From: Rhizobiaceae bacterium | GTDB taxonomy: Bacteria; Pseudomonadota; Alphaproteobacteria; Rhizobiales; Rhizobiaceae | Assembly (NCBI GenBank): GCA_020696915.1 | Contig: JAJFMR010000017.1 | Coordinates: 1-17,961 of the forward strand | Direction of reading: 5' to 3' | DNA: 17,961 bases | Part shown: piece by piece, positions 8,102 to 14,328 of the stretch | How positions within the stretch are numbered: position 1 is the stretch's first letter | Layout: every line of letters begins with the position of its first letter | Notes under the pieces: generated by a model | Database searches by the model: none | What the model was told of the DNA's origin: nothing | Seen by the model: the letters and a program-made list of their open reading frames with translations, nothing else | Made by a program: the position numbers and the translations under genes

Positions 8102-8769
8102 GCCCGCGCGATGCGATCCTCGCCAAGGTCCGCGCCGCGCTGAAAACGGAAGCTGGCGACGACGCCCGCCGCCGCAAGATCATGGCCAGGCTGCGCAAGG
8201 CGCCGGCCGGCGTCATCCCCGCACGCGGTCAATTGCCGCCCGCCGAGCGGACCGAGCTCTTTTGCCAGATGGCGGAGAAATTGTTTGCCAGCGTCCACCG
8301 GCTGAAGAGACATGACGAGGTTCCAAAGGCGGTGGCCGCCTATCTCAGGGCACGCAACCTGCCGGCTGCGGTCCGCATGGGGGAGGATCCTCGTCTGGAA
8401 GCGATGCCCTGGGACGGGCTTCGTGCGTTCTCCGTCAGGAGGGGCGCATCTGACGGCGACGACGACGCCGGTGTCAGCTACGCATTCGCCGGCATTGCCG
8501 AGACCGGGACCGTGGTCATGCTGTCAGGCGCGGACAATCCGTCAACCATCAATTTCCTGCCTGAGCACCACATAGTGGTCGTCGATGCCGCCTCGATCCA
8601 GGGCGATCTCGAATCCGCCATAGCCGGAGTGCGCACGCATTTCGGCAGAGGCCGGATGCCGCGTACGGTGAACCTGATTTCGGGGCCGTCCCGGTCGGGC
8701 GACATCGAGCAGAAGCTGGTGCTCGGTGCGCACGGCCCGCGGGCACTGCATCTCATCGTGGTCGGATAG
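8098..8769 (+). CDS. lutC: L-lactate utilisation protein LutC/LldG (LUD domain)
   Basis: Third component of the L-lactate oxidising complex, a 223-residue LUD-domain protein. Signature segments are AGIAETGTVVMLSG at 131-144, NFLPEHHIVVVDA at 152-164, and the C-terminal LISGPSRSGDIEQKLVLGAH at 193-212. The first 50 residues are basic and helical, as usual. A CGAGGG site (8084-8089) lies before the ATG at 8098, which overlaps the lutB stop. A phosphatase gene starts 3 nt after the lutC stop, which is not part of the classical lut operon. Confidence 0.93.
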   Translation: MSPRDAILAKVRAALKTEAGDDARRRKIMARLRKAPAGVIPARGQLPPAERTELFCQMAEKLFASVHRLKRHDEVPKAVAAYLRARNLPAAVRMGEDPRLEAMPWDGLRAFSVRRGASDGDDDAGVSYAFAGIAETGTVVMLSGADNPSTINFLPEHHIVVVDAASIQGDLESAIAGVRTHFGRGRMPRTVNLISGPSRSGDIEQKLVLGAHGPRALHLIVVG

Positions 8770-8772
8770 CGA

Positions 8773-9519
8773 GTGAGGAAGACAGTCAGCTTCGACGATG
8801 CGCGCGGGCCGGACGGCACCGTCGTCTATGCCATCGGCGACGTTCACGGCCGCCTCGATCTCCTGACCAGGATGCACGCCGAAATCGTCGCCGACCGTGA
8901 GCGGCGAAGGCCGGCCGACTGGCGGGTCGTCCATCTCGGCGACTACGTCGACCGCGGCCCGGATTCGAAAGGCGTGGTCGAATTCATCTGCCGGGCCGGC
9001 GCGTCCGACCGGCGCTTCATCTCGCTGGCCGGCAACCACGATGTCGGCTTTCTCGATTTCCTGGCCGAGGCCGATCCGCACGGCATATTCGCAAACTATG
9101 GCGGCGCCCAGACGGCGCTTTCCTACGGGGCGGAGCTCGATTTCGACAGTCTCGCCGAGTTCGCGATGAGCCATCGCGCGCTGGCGCAGGCGGTGCCGGA
9201 GAAGCACCTCGCCTTCCTGCGCTCACTGCTCTATTCCGTCGAGTTCGGCGACTTTTTCTTCTGCCACGCGGGGATCCGGCCGGACGTTCCGCTGGCTTCG
9301 CAGGATCCGCAGGATCTGACCTGGATTCGCGAGGAGTTCCTGTGCCACGCGAAACTGCATCCGAAAGTCATCGTTCATGGCCACACCCCGGTAGCCGAAC
9401 CCGAGCTTCGGGCCAACCGCGTCAATGTGGACACCGGCGCCTTCGCCACCGGCCGGCTCACGGCGCTGGTGGTGGACGGCGCCGACAAGCAGTTGCTGGT
9501 CGTGGAACAGATGCTCTGA
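8773..9519 (+). CDS. Calcineurin-like metallophosphoesterase (Ser/Thr phosphatase PP2A/ApaH type)
   Basis: Predicted two-metal phosphoesterase of 248 residues, of the group that includes lambda-type and PrpA/PrpB protein phosphatases, ApaH and related diadenosine tetraphosphatases. All metal and catalytic motifs are present: GDVHG at 22-26, GDYVDRG at 56-62, GNHD at 87-90, CHAG at 164-167 and HGHTP at 202-206; no signal peptide, so cytoplasmic. The start is GTG at 8773, only 3 nt after the lutC stop, so co-transcription with lutABC is very likely. The motifs do not separate protein phosphatase from nucleotide hydrolase activity. The position suggests, without proof, a link to lactate or glycolate metabolism; it could also simply have been captured by the operon. 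Confidence 0.88.
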   Translation: MRKTVSFDDARGPDGTVVYAIGDVHGRLDLLTRMHAEIVADRERRRPADWRVVHLGDYVDRGPDSKGVVEFICRAGASDRRFISLAGNHDVGFLDFLAEADPHGIFANYGGAQTALSYGAELDFDSLAEFAMSHRALAQAVPEKHLAFLRSLLYSVEFGDFFFCHAGIRPDVPLASQDPQDLTWIREEFLCHAKLHPKVIVHGHTPVAEPELRANRVNVDTGAFATGRLTALVVDGADKQLLVVEQML

Positions 9520-9560
9520 GCCGGTTCCCTCGCCGGAGAAAACGGGAACGATCTGCCTGT

Positions 9561-9701
9561 CTAGCGGGCTTGCGGGACGACCCCGTAGCCGTCGACCACG
9601 AGGTGAGCGTTCGCCGCGTCGGCGGTGTAGATGCCCACACCGCAGAAGGCGATTGCCGAGACCATTGCGAGGGAGAGCAGTGCGGCTTTCAACGGGTTCA
9701 T
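9561..9701 (-). CDS. Small hypothetical membrane or secreted peptide (46 residues)
   Basis: Possible 46-residue peptide with a signal-like start: MNPLK, then about 20 hydrophobic residues (ALLSLAMVSAIAFCGVGIYT), an ADAANA segment that could be cut by signal peptidase, and a short tail ending VVDGYGVVPQAR. The frame continues open upstream to 9815, but the added 38 residues look non-coding; ATG at 9701 is chosen because the hydrophobic segment follows it at once. Only a weak purine stretch (AAGAGAG) precedes it. It stands alone between the phosphatase and the amidotransferase, and no function is recognised. It might be a chance frame, but the clean n-h-c signal layout favours a real gene. Confidence 0.45.
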   Translation of the reverse strand: MNPLKAALLSLAMVSAIAFCGVGIYTADAANAHLVVDGYGVVPQAR

Positions 9702-9946
9702 CTCTCTTGTTGCCTTTCGGAGTTCTGGCATGAACGGAGTTACGGATCGGTTGCGGTCAGAATGGTCTCGGGCGTGCGCGGGTTCCGCGCCGCTGTAGGC
9801 AATCCCTGTATCCATGATGTGTCGCCCGCGGAGCGGCAGGATTCGAACGTGAATCGAGCGCCCGAGGCGGCGCCTATGTAGATCGGCGCCGGCTGCCGTG
9901 TAAGCGGCTCGTCTGAAAAATCCAGGCTTGTGTCAGGAATGCCACG

Positions 9947-9959
9947 GCGGCTTCGCCGC
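9947..9959 (-). terminator. Small hairpin after the amidotransferase gene
   Basis: A 5-bp GC stem (9947-9951 with 9955-9959) with a three-base loop (GAA on the minus strand) lies 3 nt beyond the amidotransferase stop. No T-run follows on the minus strand, so it is at most a weak termination or 3'-end structure. Confidence 0.25.
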
Positions 9960-9962
9960 GGG

Positions 9963-10670
9963 TCAGTGGGTCCCGATGGACGCGACCCAGGCCCGCGCCA
10001 GTGACAGGCCCGTCGCGTCGGCCTGCGCCCCGTAAAGCGCCGCCTCGTCCTCCATCCGGCCGGACCATCCCGGCTGCCTCTCCGCCAGCCAGTTCGCGAA
10101 CGCCGAATTCCAGTACCTCACCACCTCGCGGTCTGCCTCGAAATGGAACTGGATCCCGTAGGCGGCACGTCCGATGCGGAATGCCTGGTTGGCGGCCGCT
10201 TCGTTCTCGGCAAGGCGGACTGCGCCGTCAGGCAGCGTGAAGGTGTCGTCATGCCACTGGAAGGTAATGAAGGACGCCGGCACGTGGGAAAGCAGAGGAT
10301 CGCTCCTGCCGGCGTGGGTCAGGGCGACCTCGCCCCAGCCAAATTCGGGCGCCGCGCCGATCAGGTTGTCCGCCCCGTAGGCGCGCGCCAGGAGCTGGCA
10401 GCCGAGGCAGATGCCGAGCACCGCCTTGCCGCCGTCGGCGAACTGCCGCATCAGCGACAGCAGCTCCGGGAAATAGGGATGGGCACCGTCGTCTCGGGCG
10501 TTCTGCCCGCCGCCCAGCACCACCAGCCCGTCGAATCCCTCGGTGCCGGCCGGCAGCGCCTCGCCGAGATGCGGCCTGCGCAGATCGATCGCCGCGCCGG
10601 CTTCCGCCAGGGCCGTTCCGACCTGCCCGAGGCCGGTATGATGGAAATTCTCGACGACGAGGACCCGCAT
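9963..10670 (-). CDS. Class I glutamine amidotransferase (GATase1) family protein
   Basis: Stand-alone glutamine amidotransferase-like protein, 235 residues from the chosen ATG. It starts with the first strand of the fold (MRVLVVENF) and has the oxyanion segment VLGGGQNARDD at 51-61, the nucleophile elbow GICLGCQLLA with Cys88, and the distal dyad QFHFE with His176 and Glu178, so the triad is complete. This matches single-domain GMP-synthase-like amidotransferases, whose substrates are often unknown (some are gamma-glutamyl hydrolases or peptidases). An alternative GTG start at 10706 adds 12 residues and has a better Shine-Dalgarno (GGAAG, 8 nt spacing), but the extra residues precede the fold and the GTG lies in the loop of a hairpin (10693-10717). 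No partner synthetase gene is adjacent. Confidence 0.85.
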   Translation of the reverse strand: MRVLVVENFHHTGLGQVGTALAEAGAAIDLRRPHLGEALPAGTEGFDGLVVLGGGQNARDDGAHPYFPELLSLMRQFADGGKAVLGICLGCQLLARAYGADNLIGAAPEFGWGEVALTHAGRSDPLLSHVPASFITFQWHDDTFTLPDGAVRLAENEAAANQAFRIGRAAYGIQFHFEADREVVRYWNSAFANWLAERQPGWSGRMEDEAALYGAQADATGLSLARAWVASIGTH

Positions 10671-11000
10671 GCCCAACCCGGCGTTCCGGGAAAAGCGCGG
10701 CCGCACCAGCCGCGCTTCCTATCTCGATAGACGATTCTCGTCGTCGATCAATGTCAGTCGCGACCGAGATGTGTTGCCCGATGGCCGAATCGCACGCGCT
10801 GCGTGGTCTGGACTGCGTCCTTGCCCGACCCGACAGTGCGGGCAACCTCTACGCTGGTCGTGTGAAGGCGTCCGCATTTCTTTCGAGGCGTGAACAAGCC
10901 ATCGTCGGAATAGTGAAAGAGGTGCAATGGAGCAATCTTGCACAGTGAAAGGAAGCGCGTCACCGGATAGTCTGGCAGCGCTTCCCGCAGGAGATGACAA
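10671..11000. other. Divergent intergenic region, amidotransferase / Cys-motif gene
   Basis: About 330 nt without a convincing gene. It holds an inverted repeat at 10693-10717 (9-bp stem AAGCGCGGC/GCCGCGCTT, 7-nt loop) near the amidotransferase start, and a composite repeat at 10912-10951 upstream of the plus-strand gene. No confident -35/-10 pair was found. Confidence 0.5.
10912..10951. repeat. Composite inverted and direct repeat, candidate regulator site
   Basis: GTGCAA (10922-10927) and TTGCAC (10938-10943) form a perfect 6-bp inverted repeat with a 10-nt spacer. It is flanked by a direct repeat AGTGAAAG (10912-10919 and 10944-10951), 32 nt apart or about three helical turns. It lies 50 nt before the start of the gene at 11001, where an operator would be expected. 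No regulator is assigned. Confidence 0.35.
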
Positions 11001-11648
11001 ATGCCGCTGCAGAACCGCGTCGATCCGTTCGGCAAGATCGATGCCGTGACTTCGCGAGGCATGTTCACGGGCAATCGCGGCGTCATCCACGACCCCGCAG
11101 CGCGCGCCCTTCTCAAGCGCCGCTGGACGACGAAGGCCTGGATAATCTGCGCGCTTCACCACAAAGACGTCCGCCGGCAGGTGATGGGGCGCAACAGGGC
11201 GGGCGGAGGAACCGGCTGGACCGAGCTGTTCTTTCTCGACGAGGTAACGGCGCTGGCGGCCGGGCACCGGCCATGCTTCGCCTGCCGCCGCGAGCGGGCG
11301 AAACTGTTTGTCTCGTGCTTCGCCGACGCTTTCCGCATGCCGATGCCGAGGATGACCGAGATCGACGCGCGGCTGCATGGCGAGCGGCGAGCATCGGGCG
11401 GCACGGCCGCCCCGATTGCGCGGCATCGGCTCGGCGATCTGCCGGACGGTTCCGTCATCAGCGTGGACTGCGTCCCGAACGCGATCCGGGCCGGGCGAGC
11501 GCTGCGCTGGAGCTTTGGGGGCTACGGCAGCGGCATCGCCTTGGCCGACCTTCCAGGACATGACATCCAGGTGGTCACGCCGGCCACGACGCTTGCCGTG
11601 CTGTCGGCCGGATACCGCCCGGCGTGGCACGACTCCGCCGCGGCCTGA
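11001..11648 (+). CDS. Uncharacterised protein with Ada-like Cys-x-x-Cys segment
   Basis: A 215-residue protein of unknown function. Residues 76-97 (ELFFLDEVTALAAGHRPC, then FAC) resemble the second half of the Ada-type zinc-binding module, where FF-x-(A/S)-x2-A-x2-AG-(F/Y/H)-RP-C-x2-C supplies two zinc ligands; here these are Cys92 and Cys95. Cys50 in WIICALHH, with His53 and His54, could complete a metal site. The usual first Cys-x3-Cys of Ada is not visible, so DNA alkyl-phosphotriester repair is not claimed. A second, degenerate AG-(Y)-RP occurs at 203-206 without the cysteines. ATG 11001 has AGGAG (10989-10993) with 7-nt spacing. The gene is 30 nt before rsmE and probably co-transcribed with it. 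I have a general impression that such proteins are conserved in Hyphomicrobiales, but no search supports this here. Confidence 0.8.
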   Translation: MPLQNRVDPFGKIDAVTSRGMFTGNRGVIHDPAARALLKRRWTTKAWIICALHHKDVRRQVMGRNRAGGGTGWTELFFLDEVTALAAGHRPCFACRRERAKLFVSCFADAFRMPMPRMTEIDARLHGERRASGGTAAPIARHRLGDLPDGSVISVDCVPNAIRAGRALRWSFGGYGSGIALADLPGHDIQVVTPATTLAVLSAGYRPAWHDSAAA

Positions 11649-11678
11649 GCTGCCCTTTCACCCCAGGCAGGAGAAACC

Positions 11679-12413
11679 ATGCGCGCAAATTACCGGTTGC
11701 AGCGGCTGTTCGTGCCGGAGGCGCTCGCTCCGCGAGCAGCGCTCGACGCGAGCGCCGAGCAAAGCCATTATCTCTCCAACGTGCTGCGGATGGGGGAAGG
11801 CGCAGAACTGCTCGTCTTCAACGGGCGGGATGGCGAATTCCTGGCCCGCATCGTGGCGCGCGGCCGCAAAGGCGTTCGCCTGGAAGTCGCGGAACTGACG
11901 CGACCGCAGCCCGATGCCGCGACGCTCCTCTATTGTTTCGCCCCGCTCAAGAGGGAGCGGCTCGACTATCTCGTGCAGAAGGCCGTCGAAATGGGGGCGG
12001 GCCGGCTGCAGCCGGTCATCACCCAGCATACGCAGATGGGCAAAATCAACTCCGAACGGCTGCGGGCCAACATCGTCGAGGCCGCCGAGCAGTGCGGGGT
12101 GCTCGCCATTCCCGAACTCGAAGAGGCCCGGCGACTGGACGCGATGCTCGCCGAGTGGGAGCCGGGGCGGCGGCTGATCTTTTGCGACGAGGCTTGCGGG
12201 ACCGACAATCCGATGGCCATTCTGGAATCGATCCGCGAGTCCCGGCTCGGGCTGCTCGTCGGCCCCGAGGGCGGTTTCTCGGAGGCTGAACGAAAAATGC
12301 TCAAGCGCCTGCCTTTCGTCACTGCGATCCCGCTCGGACCGCGCATCCTGAGGGCCGACACCGCCGCCGTGGCGGCGCTCGCCCTGATCCAGGCGACGGT
12401 TGGGGACTGGTAA
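11679..12413 (+). CDS. rsmE: 16S rRNA (uracil(1498)-N(3))-methyltransferase RsmE
   Basis: SAM-dependent SPOUT-class methyltransferase that modifies U1498 of 16S rRNA in the 30S subunit. The 244-residue length is normal. A PUA-like N-terminal domain (about 1-75; SHYLSNVLRMGEGAELLVFN) precedes the knotted SPOUT domain, with KRERLDYLVQKAVEMG at 91-106, the SAM-loop motif LLVGPEGGFS at 192-201, and the C-terminal signature LGPRILRADTAAVAAL at 219-234. ATG 11679 is preceded by AGGAG (11669-11673) with 5-nt spacing. It follows the Cys-motif gene by 30 nt. In many alphaproteobacteria rsmE lies near glutamate-cysteine ligase; that gene is not in this window. Confidence 0.95.
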   Translation: MRANYRLQRLFVPEALAPRAALDASAEQSHYLSNVLRMGEGAELLVFNGRDGEFLARIVARGRKGVRLEVAELTRPQPDAATLLYCFAPLKRERLDYLVQKAVEMGAGRLQPVITQHTQMGKINSERLRANIVEAAEQCGVLAIPELEEARRLDAMLAEWEPGRRLIFCDEACGTDNPMAILESIRESRLGLLVGPEGGFSEAERKMLKRLPFVTAIPLGPRILRADTAAVAALALIQATVGDW

Positions 12414-12506
12414 CCGGGCTCACGACGCCAGAACTGGACGTGCGGTGGCGGGGCACGCGATGGCGGCGGACTTGACGGACGGCTTCCGAACGCTGCCAAT
12501 CGCGCC

Positions 12507-14204
12507 ATGAGCGATCTCTTTGCCGAATCGAAGACCAACGCCGCCGAATACACGGTCAGCGAAATCTCCAATGCGCTGCGGCGCACCGTCGAGGACGCCT
12601 TCGGGAATGTGCGCGTGCGCGGGGAAATCTCCGGGTATCGGGGCCCGCACTCTTCCGGCCACGCCTATTTCAGCCTGAAGGACGACCGCGCGCGCATCGA
12701 TGCGGTGATCTGGAGGACGACCCTGCTGCGCCTGAAGTTCCCGCCGGAAGAGGGGATGGAGGTCATTGCCACGGGCCGGCTCACCACCTTCCCGGGCAAG
12801 TCGACATACCAGATCGTCATCGATGCGCTGCAGCCGGCCGGCGCCGGCGCGTTGATGGCGCTGCTCGAGGAGCGCAAGAAGCGGCTTGCTGCCGAAGGGC
12901 TGTTCGAAAAGTCGAGAAAGCGGCCTCTGCCCTTCATGCCCGCGGTGATCGGCGTCGTCACGTCGCCGACCGGTTCCGTCATCCGCGACATCATCCATCG
13001 GATCAAGGATCGCTTTCCGCTCAGAATCGTCGTGTGGCCGGTCAGGGTGCAGGGCGAGACGGCGGCTGCCGAGGTGGCGGCGGCCGTCGCCGGCTTCAAC
13101 ACCCTGCCGCCGGGCGGTGGGGTGCCTCGCCCCGACGTGATCATCGTGGCGCGCGGCGGCGGCAGCCTCGAAGATCTATGGGGTTTCAACGACGAGGCGC
13201 TGGCCCGCATCGTTGCGGCTTCGGGAATTCCGGTGATCTCGGCCGTCGGTCACGAGACGGACTGGACGCTGATCGACTTCGTGGCGGACGTGCGGGCGCC
13301 GACGCCGACCGGGGCCGCCGAGATGGCGGTGCCGGTCAAGGCGGACCTCGAAGCGACGCTTGCCGGACTTGCGGCGCGGCTGCGGGCTTGCACGAGCCGC
13401 GGTTTCGACCGGCGCCGAACGGCGCTGCGGGCCGCAGCGCGGGCCCTGCCGTCCCCGGATCAGCTCATGGCGCTGCCGCGCCGCCGCTTCGACGAGGCAT
13501 CCGCGCGGCTTGGGCGGGCCCTCACCGTCGCGGTCCAGCGCCGGCGGGCGCGGCTGGCGGCAGCCCGCCTGTCGCCCGCTACGCTGCGTCGGCGAACCGG
13601 CGAAGCGCGCCGCGCCTTCGAGCGGGTGGGAACCCAGCTCCCGAAATGCGCCGATGCGGCCTTGCGCCTACGTCGCAACCGCCTCGACGCGATGGTGCCC
13701 AGGATAACGGTCGAGCCGCTGGTGCGCCGGATCGGACAGGCCCGCCAGCTCGCAGAGCGCGATCTCCTGCGCACCCGTGCCGCCTTCAGAACCGTCATCC
13801 GGCTGCGACGGGAACGATTCCGCCGGCTGTCGGGCAGGCTGGCGATCGAGCCGGTTGAACGCCGCTGCCGGCTGGCGGCCGTCGCGCTGGGGACGGCCTT
13901 CCGAAATGGCGATCGGGCGATGGATCACGCGCTGGAACGGCTGCGCGCCCGCGTCACCCAGGCCGACCGGCTGCTCTCGACGCTGAAACTGTCGGATCAG
14001 GCCATTCTCGAGCGCGGTTATGCGCTGGTCATCGGCGCCGACGGCACGCTGATCAGACGCGCTGCCGAAGTGGCGCCCGGCGTCGACCTGTCGCTCAAAT
14101 TCGCCGACGGCATAGCTCAGGCGACCGCAACCTCCGCACGCTCCAAGACAGCGCGGCCGCCATCGAGGAGCCGCGTGGGGGAAGGGCAGGGCACGCTTTT
14201 CTAG
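12507..14204 (+). CDS. xseA: Exodeoxyribonuclease VII large subunit XseA
   Basis: Large, catalytic subunit of exonuclease VII, which degrades single-stranded DNA in both directions and is used in mismatch repair and DNA damage clean-up together with several copies of XseB. The N-terminal OB-fold (about 14-108; VRVRGEISGYRGPHSSGHAYF) is followed by the catalytic domain (about 125-285) with VVTSPTGSVIRD at 150-161, ARGGGSLEDLWGFNDEALAR at 215-234 and VISAVGHETDWTLIDFVADV at 243-262. A long Arg-rich coiled-coil region (about 280-490) contains four ~45-residue quasi-repeats, and SDQAILERGYALV at 496-508 starts the C-terminal segment. At 565 residues it is about 110 longer than E. coli XseA; alphaproteobacterial forms are often long. 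No Shine-Dalgarno precedes ATG 12507, but YTVSEISNAL positions the start correctly. xseB is not in the window. Confidence 0.95.
   Translation: MSDLFAESKTNAAEYTVSEISNALRRTVEDAFGNVRVRGEISGYRGPHSSGHAYFSLKDDRARIDAVIWRTTLLRLKFPPEEGMEVIATGRLTTFPGKSTYQIVIDALQPAGAGALMALLEERKKRLAAEGLFEKSRKRPLPFMPAVIGVVTSPTGSVIRDIIHRIKDRFPLRIVVWPVRVQGETAAAEVAAAVAGFNTLPPGGGVPRPDVIIVARGGGSLEDLWGFNDEALARIVAASGIPVISAVGHETDWTLIDFVADVRAPTPTGAAEMAVPVKADLEATLAGLAARLRACTSRGFDRRRTALRAAARALPSPDQLMALPRRRFDEASARLGRALTVAVQRRRARLAAARLSPATLRRRTGEARRAFERVGTQLPKCADAALRLRRNRLDAMVPRITVEPLVRRIGQARQLAERDLLRTRAAFRTVIRLRRERFRRLSGRLAIEPVERRCRLAAVALGTAFRNGDRAMDHALERLRARVTQADRLLSTLKLSDQAILERGYALVIGADGTLIRRAAEVAPGVDLSLKFADGIAQATATSARSKTARPPSRSRVGEGQGTLF
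13446..13973 (+). repeat. Four ~45-residue repeats within XseA
   Basis: Residues 314-354, 355-399, 400-444 and 445-489 align as consecutive units; the last three are exactly 45 residues each. Each begins with a short Leu/Ile-x-x-x-Pro/Thr segment and then Arg-rich amphipathic helices (xRRxGxAR and RLRRxR). They are diverged at DNA level, so this is an old internal duplication in the coiled-coil arm and not a recent tandem repeat. Confidence 0.55.
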
Positions 14205-14261
14205 AGCGATTTCAGCAAGAGCGTGTAGCGGTTTCGCGCATGCCCTCAATCATGGGGCATG
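14203..14261. repeat. Diverged intergenic repeat-like element with hairpin
   Basis: Just after the xseA stop, the segment AGAGCG...AGCAAGAGCGTG.AGCGGTTT resembles a recurrent intergenic sequence I recall from rhizobial genomes (AGCGTGAAGCGGTTTTCCG-like). It runs into a 7-bp hairpin CATGCCC (14239-14245) / GGGCATG (14255-14261) with a 9-nt loop, without a T-run. It could act as a 3'-end structure for xseA. The match to the repeat family is from memory and imperfect. Confidence 0.35.
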
Positions 14262-14328
14262 GCGTCCGCGGCCCGACTGGCGCCCGACACCCCGATCCGG
14301 AAGGCTGTCAAAACCGGGCCCACACCCG

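Noticed and set aside
9821..9870. On the minus strand, GTTCGAATCCTGC followed by CGCTCCG looks like the T-loop and acceptor end of a serine-type tRNA.
   Set aside because: The T-stem pairs poorly and no matching D-arm, anticodon arm or 5' acceptor strand is found upstream. It could be a tRNA remnant left by an integration event, but the support is too thin.
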